This document shows, in pieces, positions 17,963 to 25,705 of a stretch of DNA of 64,000 nt; positions within the stretch are counted from its first letter, which is position 1, and every line of letters starts with the position of its first letter. The stretch spans positions 29,872 through 93,871 of the forward strand of contig JAKQQP010000351.1 of NCBI GenBank assembly GCA_029564115.1. The letters are read 5' to 3'. The notes under the pieces were generated by a model. It was given only the letters and a program-made list of their open reading frames with translations, made no database searches and was not told the DNA's origin. The translations under genes and the position numbers were made by a program. The stretch is from Candidatus Rifleibacteriota bacterium (GTDB taxonomy: Bacteria; Riflebacteria; Ozemobacteria; Ozemobacterales; Ozemobacteraceae).

Positions 17963-19711
17963 GTGAGTAACGATGTAGGCCCAACTCCACTGGGCAAATT
18001 TGTGATGTTCATGTTCGTCATCGGCTGCATTTTTGCAGCGGCGGTTTCCTTTTCCCCTGATCTCAAAGCAAAACTGTTTCCCTCTAATGATCAGCATAGT
18101 GGCGATTCTACTTCTTCCGGGCAGGCGACAGCGGTAACTAAAGCGGTAAAGGTTGAAGCCCCCGATACCGCCGGGGTAACTACAGTCCAGGAATACACCT
18201 ACGTGCCCAATGAATCTTTGCCGCCGGTCAGCGGAGTATCTGCCTACAAATGGGATGAAAACGACAAGACTGTCGTTTTCCCGATCAATGTCTGGTTCGG
18301 CTGGTTGCCGATTATCGCCGCCAACAATGGCTTTGCCCCTAATGAAGAAAGCGTTTTTTTCAAAAAATATGGTTTCAAAGTCAACCTGAAACTCATCGAC
18401 GACCCGATCGTAGCCCGTGACGCTTTTGCTTCGGGCGAATCTCACATTCTCTGGGGTACGCTCGACATGATCGCCCTGTTCGCACCCGGCTTGATGAAAG
18501 ACAGCCGCACCGCGCCACGCGTTTTCCAGCAGGTAGACTGGTCGAGCGGTGGCGACGGCATTGTCGTTCGCGGCAACATTCGATCAGTAAAAGATCTCGA
18601 AGGCAAAACCATCGTTTATGCCCAGAACAGTCCTTCACAGTATTTCATCACCAATCTGCTGCTCAACGCCGGAATACCGCTGAAAAATGTTAACCACAAG
18701 TTCACGACTACAGCTTTCGAAGCAGCAGCTGCCTTTGTCGCCGATAAAAGTATCCATGCCTGCGTAAGCTGGGCGCCCGATATTTACACGATCCCCGAAA
18801 AAATTGCCGGAACCCATATTCTTACCACAACTGCCGATGCCAATCGCCTCATCACTGACGTTTGGGCTGCCCGCGCCGACTTTGCCAAAGATCACCCTGA
18901 TATTATCGAAGGCCTGGTCGCCGGCATCTTCGAAGGCATGGGAATGCTCAAAAACGATACGATTAAAACCAAAGCTTTTGCCCATATGGCAGAAGGCTAT
19001 GGCATGAAAATCGAAGATATCAAGTCGATGGAACAGGACGCCTACATTACTAATTTTGCCGAGAACCAGAATTTCTTTCTGAACAAAAACAGCCCGACAA
19101 ACTTCGAAAGAACCTGGAAAAACATCATTTTCGTCTATCGAGAGCTTGGCCAGATTGGTACTCCGGTTCGTTTTGACGAAGTCGTAGACTTTTCTGTCGT
19201 CAAAAAATTCGCCGATAAAAACATGTTTGCCGACCAAAAAGATGTTCAGGTCAGCCGTTTCGTCTCTACCAGCTACAAAAAGGTTTCAGCAGAAGCACCG
19301 GTTCTGACGCAGACTGTCAGAATCAACTTTTACCCCAACTCTGACAACATCTACGAACCTGAACACGATGAATTCGGTCAGGCAATACCCAACACCCTTT
19401 ATGACCCCACCGTCGATGCGACTCTCGAGAAAATCGCCCGCATGGTTGGGCAGTATGACCGTGCTCAGGTTGCCATAGTCGGTCACACAGACAGTTCCAT
19501 GAAGGGCAAAGTCCCGGAAAAGGCTGTCAAAGACCTTTCCAGCGATCGCGCCAACTCGGTTCGCAGCGCCCTGGTGCGCAAATACAAGTTCGCCAGAGAA
19601 AAGTTCATAGTTGAAGGCAAAGGCTGGTCGGAGCCGGCAGACTCTGCCGACCCAATGAATCAGGCCCTCAATCGCCGCGTCGAAATCCAGGTTTTTACCC
19701 CAGAAAAATAA
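17963..19711 (+). CDS. Membrane-anchored substrate-binding protein fused to OmpA peptidoglycan-binding domain (copy 1)
   Basis: 582 residues, GTG start with AGGAGG upstream. An uncleaved membrane anchor (~11-30: GKFVMFMFVIGCIFAAAVSF) is followed by a NMT1/SsuA-type periplasmic binding domain (~70-400: VFPINVWFGWLPIIAANNGF, YAQNSPSQYF, VSWAPDIYTIPEKIAG) and an OmpA-like domain (~440-580: VRINFYPNS, IVGHTDSSMKG, LSSDRANSV, NRRVEIQV), which in the family binds meso-DAP through Asp and Arg. It would tie the inner membrane to peptidoglycan while presenting a binding domain. Highly similar to the protein at 20521. Ligand unknown: a NitT/TauT-like organic anion or other small molecule. Confidence 0.88.
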   Translation: MSNDVGPTPLGKFVMFMFVIGCIFAAAVSFSPDLKAKLFPSNDQHSGDSTSSGQATAVTKAVKVEAPDTAGVTTVQEYTYVPNESLPPVSGVSAYKWDENDKTVVFPINVWFGWLPIIAANNGFAPNEESVFFKKYGFKVNLKLIDDPIVARDAFASGESHILWGTLDMIALFAPGLMKDSRTAPRVFQQVDWSSGGDGIVVRGNIRSVKDLEGKTIVYAQNSPSQYFITNLLLNAGIPLKNVNHKFTTTAFEAAAAFVADKSIHACVSWAPDIYTIPEKIAGTHILTTTADANRLITDVWAARADFAKDHPDIIEGLVAGIFEGMGMLKNDTIKTKAFAHMAEGYGMKIEDIKSMEQDAYITNFAENQNFFLNKNSPTNFERTWKNIIFVYRELGQIGTPVRFDEVVDFSVVKKFADKNMFADQKDVQVSRFVSTSYKKVSAEAPVLTQTVRINFYPNSDNIYEPEHDEFGQAIPNTLYDPTVDATLEKIARMVGQYDRAQVAIVGHTDSSMKGKVPEKAVKDLSSDRANSVRSALVRKYKFAREKFIVEGKGWSEPADSADPMNQALNRRVEIQVFTPEK

Positions 19712-19732
19712 TATTTCCAAAGGAGCTGGAAA

Positions 19733-20491
19733 ATGTTCAAACGCTTGATGAATCTAATACGTGGTTTCTTCAGTCTGTTTATCAGGGGGCTCGAATCAAG
19801 CAATCCTGAAGCCCTGATCGAAGCTGAAAGAGAAAATCTGAAGCACCAGATCAGCCGCTATAACGAAAATCTGGCCAATCAGGCCGCATTTATCGAACGC
19901 CTGATGCGTCAGGTAAAAACATTGGCCGCCAAAGAAAAAGAATTGACCGCAAAGATTACCGCCAACCTCAAGGCGGGCAACAACAGAGTTGCCGGCCAGC
20001 TGGCTCTGCAGCTGCAGACTGTCAAGCAGCAGCTCGACGAAAATCAGTCTCAGCTTGAAATTGCCGACAAAACCTACAAAGATCTCGAGAAGTCTCGCGA
20101 CGTAGCCGTTCGCGAAGCTCAGATGAAGATCGAAAAACTGCAGAATCTTCTCAGCGAAGCTCAAATGCACGAAGCCCAGGCCGAGCTCCAGGAAATGGCA
20201 AAAGGCATGATCACCAGCATCGGCTCGAGCGGCGACACCATCAACAGAGTCACCGAACTTCTCGAAGAACGCCGCGACAAAGCCGCTGGCCGTTCTAGAG
20301 TTGCCGCCGGCTCTTATGACAGTTCTCAGGTCACCATGAAAGAAGCCGAAATGGAAGCTCTCGGTGACGCAGCCCTCGCTGAATTTGCCGCCATGAACGG
20401 CATTGCAATGCCAGGAGCCGGTCAACCCCTTGCCGAAGGTGAATCTGATGATGTTCCGCAGCGCGGCATGGGCCCGATGCAGAAAAATTGA
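19733..20491 (+). CDS. pspA: PspA/Vipp1 (IM30, ESCRT-III superfamily) membrane-stress protein
   Basis: 252 residues with the canonical PspA plan: an N-terminal amphipathic helix (MFKRLMNLIRGFFSLFIRG), then four to five long helices rich in Gln, Glu, Lys and Ala (ESSNPEALIEAERENL … ELQEMAKGMI). PspA/Vipp1 proteins polymerise on damaged membranes and belong to the ESCRT-III superfamily. AAGGAG precedes ATG 19733. It lies between the two SBP-OmpA genes and upstream of an ABC transporter and AAA+ ATPase, so it probably acts with them at the inner membrane (inference). The C-terminal ~35 residues are Gly/Pro-rich and unlike classic PspA. Confidence 0.92.
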   Translation: MFKRLMNLIRGFFSLFIRGLESSNPEALIEAERENLKHQISRYNENLANQAAFIERLMRQVKTLAAKEKELTAKITANLKAGNNRVAGQLALQLQTVKQQLDENQSQLEIADKTYKDLEKSRDVAVREAQMKIEKLQNLLSEAQMHEAQAELQEMAKGMITSIGSSGDTINRVTELLEERRDKAAGRSRVAAGSYDSSQVTMKEAEMEALGDAALAEFAAMNGIAMPGAGQPLAEGESDDVPQRGMGPMQKN

Positions 20492-20520
20492 ACGAAAACA
20501 TATTTTTTAAGGAGCAAGAG

Positions 20521-22170
20521 ATGTATTTAAGAGGAAAACTGTTTCTGGTTATCATGGCTTTACTGGCATTCTGTTGCGGCGCTCTTCAGGCACAGGAAGC
20601 AGCTGTGGTCGAAGCCCCCGACACTGAATCCGTAACCACGGTCAAGGAATATAAATTTGTACCTCGTGAAACCCTGCCTCCAGTGCAGGGCACTTCTGCC
20701 TACAAATGGGATGAAAAGGAAAAAATCGTAGTTTTCCCCATCAACGTCTGGGCCGGGTGGTTGCCGATTATCGCAGCCAACAATGGCTTTGCTCCGAATG
20801 AAGACAGCATTTTCTTCAAAAAATATGGTTTCAAAGTCAATCTGAAACTCATCGACGACCCGGTGGTCGCCAGAGACTCTTTTGCCAGCGGCGAAAGTCA
20901 TGTTCTGTGGGGCACTCTCGACATGATGGTTCTGTTTGCCTCTGAACTGATGAAAGACAGCCGTACTGCACCGAGAATCTTCCAACAGGTAGACTGGTCA
21001 AGCGGCGGCGACGGCATTGTTGCCCGCAGCAAAATTCGTTCAGTTGCCGACCTCAAGGGCAAGACCATTGTCTACGCACAAAACAGCCCATCACAGTATT
21101 TTATCAGCAACCTCCTGATCAATGCAGGCATCGGCCTTGATGAAGTAACTCACAAATATACTTCGACGGCTTTTGAAGCTGCCGCAGCCTTTGTCTCTGA
21201 TGCAAGCATAGATGCGTGCGTCAGCTGGGCTCCCGACATTTATACTATTCCTGAAAAAATCGCCGGCACCCGCATACTTACCACCACCGCCGAAGCCAAC
21301 AAGCTGATCGCCGACGTGTGGGCGGCTCGTGCCGACTTCGCCCGCGACAAACCCGAAATCATCAAAGGCCTTGTTGCAGGTATCTTCGAAGGCATGGATA
21401 TGCTCGAAAACCCGACCACCAAGGCACAAGCTTTCCAATGGATGGCTGATGGCTACGGCATGAAGGTTGAAGATGTGAAGGCAATGGAAGCAGACTCTCA
21501 CTCAACCAACTTTGCCGAAAACCGCGAATTCTTCATGAATGCCAACAATCCAACCAACTTTGAACGCACCTGGAAAAGTATCGCCTACGTTTACAACCAG
21601 GCCGGGCTGGTCAAAGAAGCCGTTCCTTTCAACCAGATCATGGACTTCACGATCATGGAGGAACTTGAAAAAGATGGTCAGTTCAAACACCACAAAGACA
21701 ACTATGTAAGCAAATTCGTACCCACTACCTATTCAAAAGTCAACGCCGAAGCCCCGATCATCACTCAGACTGTCAGAATCAACTTCTACCCGAATTCTGC
21801 CAACATCTACGAACCGGCGCATGATCTCACCGGCAATGCCATTGCCAACACGCTCTATGACCCGAATATCGAAGCCACCCTCGAAAAGGTCGCCCGTCTC
21901 GTCGGTGCTTATGACCGCGCCGTTGTCGCCATTACCGGGCACACTGACAGTTCTATGAAGGGCAAAATACCTGAAAAGATCGTCAAAGACCTCAGTATGA
22001 ACCGTGCCGAAGCCGTCAAAAAAGCTCTGGTCGACAAATACAAATTCGACGCCAAAAAATTCGTGGTTGAAGGCGAAGGCTGGAATAAGCCCGCTGACCT
22101 CGATAACCCCATGAATCAGGCCCTGAACCGCCGGGTAGAAATCTCCGTATTTCCGCCAGAAAGCAACTGA
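20521..22170 (+). CDS. Secreted substrate-binding protein fused to OmpA domain (copy 2)
   Basis: 549 residues from ATG 20521, with AAGGAG upstream; the in-frame start at 20488 has no such site. It is a close paralogue of the protein at 17963, with the same NMT1/SsuA-type domain and OmpA domain (ITGHTDSSMKG, LSMNRAEAV, NRRVEISV), but begins with a cleavable signal peptide (MYLRGKLFLVIMALLAFCCG, then ALQA). It should therefore be periplasmic and held only by peptidoglycan, unlike copy 1. A strong hairpin follows it (22181-22205). Probably the abundant binding protein feeding the permease encoded next. Confidence 0.88.
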   Translation: MYLRGKLFLVIMALLAFCCGALQAQEAAVVEAPDTESVTTVKEYKFVPRETLPPVQGTSAYKWDEKEKIVVFPINVWAGWLPIIAANNGFAPNEDSIFFKKYGFKVNLKLIDDPVVARDSFASGESHVLWGTLDMMVLFASELMKDSRTAPRIFQQVDWSSGGDGIVARSKIRSVADLKGKTIVYAQNSPSQYFISNLLINAGIGLDEVTHKYTSTAFEAAAAFVSDASIDACVSWAPDIYTIPEKIAGTRILTTTAEANKLIADVWAARADFARDKPEIIKGLVAGIFEGMDMLENPTTKAQAFQWMADGYGMKVEDVKAMEADSHSTNFAENREFFMNANNPTNFERTWKSIAYVYNQAGLVKEAVPFNQIMDFTIMEELEKDGQFKHHKDNYVSKFVPTTYSKVNAEAPIITQTVRINFYPNSANIYEPAHDLTGNAIANTLYDPNIEATLEKVARLVGAYDRAVVAITGHTDSSMKGKIPEKIVKDLSMNRAEAVKKALVDKYKFDAKKFVVEGEGWNKPADLDNPMNQALNRRVEISVFPPESN

Positions 22171-22180
22171 CACAAATCTG

Positions 22181-22205
22181 CCGGGTGGGCAAAAAGCCCA
22201 CCCGG
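22181..22205 (+). other. GC-rich intercistronic hairpin between SBP and permease genes
   Basis: CCGGGTGGGC and GCCCACCCGG form a perfect 10-bp stem around an AAAAA loop, 10 bases after the SBP stop and 18 before the permease ATG. No T-run follows, so it is not a simple terminator. Such hairpins commonly protect upstream mRNA so that the binding protein is made in excess over the membrane subunits (inference). Confidence 0.8.
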
Positions 22206-22223
22206 TCGCCCTGGAGATGAAAC

Positions 22224-23540
22224 ATGAAACTCACTTTGCACGAGAACTTTTTTGGCATAAGAACCGGTGTTAAGCTGGTCGACCAAATCATTCTTGGCGT
22301 AATCCCGATCTTTCTGATTTTTCTTCTCTGGGTATTCGTCACCTCCGGCAAGACAGTTACCATAATATTGCCAGAAGGCACTTTTGAAGGTTTCGAAAAG
22401 AACCCGCCCCCCGAAGGCACCCTGTTCAGAGAAAAAGTGCGCCTCACCATCGACAACAGCACTCACGAACTGAAAGATTCAGCTAATGATAGTCTGCTGT
22501 CTTACCTGCTCAAAGACGGCGAAAAATTCGAACTTGGCCATATTCCGGCTCGCCCTTTTGGTAAAAGCGTCAGGTTAACCATGCCCCCTGGCAGGTATAT
22601 CGGCAGAGAAAAACTGCCACCGGCAAAACCTGATAAAGCACCGGCAAAGCCTGATTCTGAACTTTTAAAGACCACTCCTGTAAGCGAAAATGTTTCAGAG
22701 AGCACTCCAGACCTAGAAACCACTCCGCCTGACGACGACCATCGGGCTGAAGCTGCTTCTCCGTCAACAGAAGCCGCTGCCGCGTCTACGGCGCCAGCTG
22801 CGTCACCGATTTTTCCGCTGCTGAAATTCAAATATCGCTATGAAATCGTTGAAACACGCCTGATAAGCCCATCGATGCTGCCAAGCCCCGGAGAAGTCTA
22901 CCGATCTTTGCCTTCTTTGTGGTCTGACAGATCTCTACCCAAAAATATTCTTTACAGTTTTCTTCGAGTTGGGGCTGGTTTTATCGTCGCCTTCCTCATA
23001 GTTTTTCCCATGGCTCTTTTAATGGGCACCTTCAGCAAATTCAAGGCTCTGATAGCACCATTGATGCTTTTCGGCGGCTACTTGCCAATCCCGGCGCTGG
23101 TACCGCTGTTCATGATTCTTTTTGGCACAAACGAGCTGCAGAAAGTCATGTTTCTGGCCTTCGGCTTCGCAATTTATCTGCTTCCCCTCTTCGTAAAATA
23201 TCTCGATGAAGTAGATAACGTCTATCTGCAGACTGGTTATACCCTCGGTGCCAATAAATTTCAGATACTCAACAACATCCTTCTGCCAATAGCGCTGCCG
23301 AATATGTTTGATGCCATGCGGCTCGGCTTCGGCATTGGCTGGGGCTACATCATTCTTGCTGAAATGGTCGACATGGGCAGTTTCGGAGTAGGTACACTCA
23401 TTTTGACGAGTCAGCGTCGCGGACCGCGCGAAGATATCTACCTGGTGCTCATTGCAATCGTCATTATGGCCTTCATCACTGACAAAATCTGGGATAAAGT
23501 CGGGCAGCAGTTATTCCCCTACAGGAGCCAGAAACGATGA
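22224..23540 (+). CDS. ABC transporter permease (SsuC/TauC/NrtB type) with long N-terminal insertion
   Basis: 438 residues; typical SsuC-type permeases have ~260. A first transmembrane helix (~20-43) is followed by a non-membrane region (~44-215) whose last part is Pro/Ala/Glu-rich, then the binding-protein-dependent transport core (~235-430: RVGAGFIVAFLIVFPMALLMG, the EAA-like loop YTLGANKFQILNNILLPIALPN, and GIGWGYIILAEMV). It overlaps the ATPase gene by ATGA. Partner of the adjacent ATPase; the insertion probably makes extra contacts, perhaps with PspA or the coiled-coil protein (inference). Confidence 0.88.
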   Translation: MKLTLHENFFGIRTGVKLVDQIILGVIPIFLIFLLWVFVTSGKTVTIILPEGTFEGFEKNPPPEGTLFREKVRLTIDNSTHELKDSANDSLLSYLLKDGEKFELGHIPARPFGKSVRLTMPPGRYIGREKLPPAKPDKAPAKPDSELLKTTPVSENVSESTPDLETTPPDDDHRAEAASPSTEAAAASTAPAASPIFPLLKFKYRYEIVETRLISPSMLPSPGEVYRSLPSLWSDRSLPKNILYSFLRVGAGFIVAFLIVFPMALLMGTFSKFKALIAPLMLFGGYLPIPALVPLFMILFGTNELQKVMFLAFGFAIYLLPLFVKYLDEVDNVYLQTGYTLGANKFQILNNILLPIALPNMFDAMRLGFGIGWGYIILAEMVDMGSFGVGTLILTSQRRGPREDIYLVLIAIVIMAFITDKIWDKVGQQLFPYRSQKR

Positions 23541-24805
23541 GCGAGCAGTCACCCCAAAAAGTTTCAATATTTCGCAAAATCGCCGGTTATTTTTACAGGT
23601 TTGACGACCATAACCCCGCTCTCCAGATCAAAGACCGGACAAAATCACAAAAAATGGTGCCGGCAAAAGTCGCCGAAAAATCTTCCAGGCACACTGATGC
23701 GAGCACCGGCAACAATCCTCCCGCCAGGTCGGTGGCAGCAGACAAAGACACTGTTGTCGACCGCTCTCCGGTTGAAAAGAATTGTGTAAATACCGAAAAA
23801 AGCCATGCTCAGGAAGGTTTTCCGTTTCCTGAAGAGCCAAAGAATGCTGTTTCAGAGACGCACAAACAAACCCATGTCGCTGGCACAAGCCCCAAAGCTG
23901 CCGCAGACAAAGCACCGGCTATCGTTTCATCAGGTGCAAACGAACTCGATGCTATGGAGCCGGCTGTCACCAAACCAAAATACCCACCGATCGTCACCTT
24001 CAGAAATGTCAGCAAAATTTTTAACCCGGGCACTCCGAATGAGTTTATGGCCCTCAAAAACGTTTCTTTCGAAATCGAAGATCTGCCAGATATTGGCGAA
24101 TTCATTGCCCTTGTCGGGCCTTCAGGCTGTGGCAAGTCAACTGTATTGAACCTGATCCAGGGTTTTCAGGAAGTCGGGCCGCCGAGCTACGGCGAAGTTC
24201 TGGTGCGCAACAAACCAGTCACCGGGCCAGGTCGCGACCGCGGCATGATCTTTCAAAAATACAGCTCGTTCCCGCACCTGACCGTATTACAGAACGTCAT
24301 GTTCGGCCTGCATCTGAATCGCGAATCACTCGGCTACCCTGAACACGTCATGGAAAAGCTTGCCCGGGAAATGATCGCCAAGGTTGGCATGAAAGGACAC
24401 GAAGACAAGTATCCTTATCAGCTTTCCGGTGGTCAGCAGCAACGCGTTGCCATTGCCCGCACTCTCGTTCTCAAACCCAGAATAATTCTGATGGACGAGC
24501 CCTTTTCGGCACTCGATGAACCGACCAGAATCGAAATGCAGGAATTGATTACAGCCCTGTGGCATGAGGTCGAAGCGACCGTTTTCATAGTGACGCATTC
24601 ACTTGCCGAGGCCGTATATCTGAGTGACCGCATTTTCATGTTCAAGGCCAACCCCGGTCAGTTGATGAAGCAGATCAGCATCACCCATGACGATATCGGC
24701 AAATATGAGGGCATGACGCCTCTTGAAGTTCAGGAAAGCCCCAAATTCAACAATTTTCTTAAAAATATCACCGACGAATTCTTGAGAATAGGTGGCTCAG
24801 AATAA
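23537..24805 (+). CDS. ABC transporter ATPase (SsuB/TauB/NrtD type) with charged N-terminal extension
   Basis: 422 residues: an unusual Lys/Ala/Pro-rich extension (~1-150) before a normal nitrate/taurine-type ABC domain. Walker A GPSGCGKST, Q-loop FQKYSSFPHL, signature LSGGQQQRVAIAR, Walker B ILMDEPFSALDE and switch VTHSLAEA are all intact, so it should hydrolyse ATP. The start overlaps the permease stop (ATGA), with AGGAG upstream. The extension has no recognised domain. Confidence 0.92.
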   Translation: MSEQSPQKVSIFRKIAGYFYRFDDHNPALQIKDRTKSQKMVPAKVAEKSSRHTDASTGNNPPARSVAADKDTVVDRSPVEKNCVNTEKSHAQEGFPFPEEPKNAVSETHKQTHVAGTSPKAAADKAPAIVSSGANELDAMEPAVTKPKYPPIVTFRNVSKIFNPGTPNEFMALKNVSFEIEDLPDIGEFIALVGPSGCGKSTVLNLIQGFQEVGPPSYGEVLVRNKPVTGPGRDRGMIFQKYSSFPHLTVLQNVMFGLHLNRESLGYPEHVMEKLAREMIAKVGMKGHEDKYPYQLSGGQQQRVAIARTLVLKPRIILMDEPFSALDEPTRIEMQELITALWHEVEATVFIVTHSLAEAVYLSDRIFMFKANPGQLMKQISITHDDIGKYEGMTPLEVQESPKFNNFLKNITDEFLRIGGSE

Positions 24806-25690
24806 ATGAAACTACGCCGCAAGCCTGGTTACTCAGATTATCTGACCGAGGCATTCAACGCCGGCCTTGTCATCAAGGGCATGGGCGAAATCCCTGTAAA
24901 CAAACTTTTCATTCTCGGCTCTTTTATCTTGGGCTTCAGCAACCCAGGCTTCTGGATGCTTGGACTGGCATTTGAAGTGATTTATCTCTGGTTTCTCACG
25001 TCTAATGAACGGTTTCAGAAGTATGTCCAGGGCAAACAGCTGTCTCAAATTCAGCAGTCAAGATCAGAAAAGATGAACGAGCTGATAGCCAGTCTGACCC
25101 CTGAAAATCATTCTCGCCTCAAGCGTCTGAATGCGAATCTGGCCGAAATAAACAAGCTCATGAACTGGAACATAGATGAAGGCGCCGGTTTCATGAACCA
25201 GAGCCGACAGCAGACCCTCAATCAGCTGCCGTCGATATTTCTCAAACTGCTCAAAACAAAACAGCTGATCGAAGAAAGCCTGCATCGCACCAAGCCTTCA
25301 GAAATCAGCAATGAAATCAAAAAACTTGAACAGCAGATGAGTAGCGGCATGAGCCCTGCGCTGGCCAAATCACTGCAGGGCAACATAGAGATTCATAAAA
25401 AACGCCTTGATAATCTCGGTGTTGCCAAAGAAAATGAAATGCTGGTCGAAATGGAACTGCAGCGCATCGAAAGCCAGCTGCACCTGGTCAGAGAAGAAAT
25501 TGCCCTCGACAGCAGCCCTGAAGGGCTCAGCAACAATATCGACAAAATAAACAACACACTCGGAGAAACCCAGGACTGGATCAACAGCCATTCTGACTTT
25601 CTTCGTAAGCTCAGTGGCCCACCCATCGATACCCCTGAATTTGAAATGGACGTGGAGCCGGTATTACCACCAAACCGCGAAATCGAATAA
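24806..25690 (+). CDS. Unknown membrane protein with coiled coil, ABC/PspA operon
   Basis: 294 residues, starting immediately after the ATPase stop. A short cytoplasmic N-terminus is followed by two hydrophobic segments (~33-47 and ~49-66: LFILGSFILGFS, FWMLGLAFEVIYLWFL) and a long helical, coiled-coil-like domain (~75-275, rich in Gln, Glu, Leu, Lys). No family recognised. Position between the ATPase and the AAA+ gene suggests a membrane receptor or adaptor of the system, for instance for PspA or AAA+ recruitment (inference only). Confidence 0.8.
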   Translation: MKLRRKPGYSDYLTEAFNAGLVIKGMGEIPVNKLFILGSFILGFSNPGFWMLGLAFEVIYLWFLTSNERFQKYVQGKQLSQIQQSRSEKMNELIASLTPENHSRLKRLNANLAEINKLMNWNIDEGAGFMNQSRQQTLNQLPSIFLKLLKTKQLIEESLHRTKPSEISNEIKKLEQQMSSGMSPALAKSLQGNIEIHKKRLDNLGVAKENEMLVEMELQRIESQLHLVREEIALDSSPEGLSNNIDKINNTLGETQDWINSHSDFLRKLSGPPIDTPEFEMDVEPVLPPNREIE

Positions 25691-25705
25691 AAAGGAAGCT
25701 GCACT

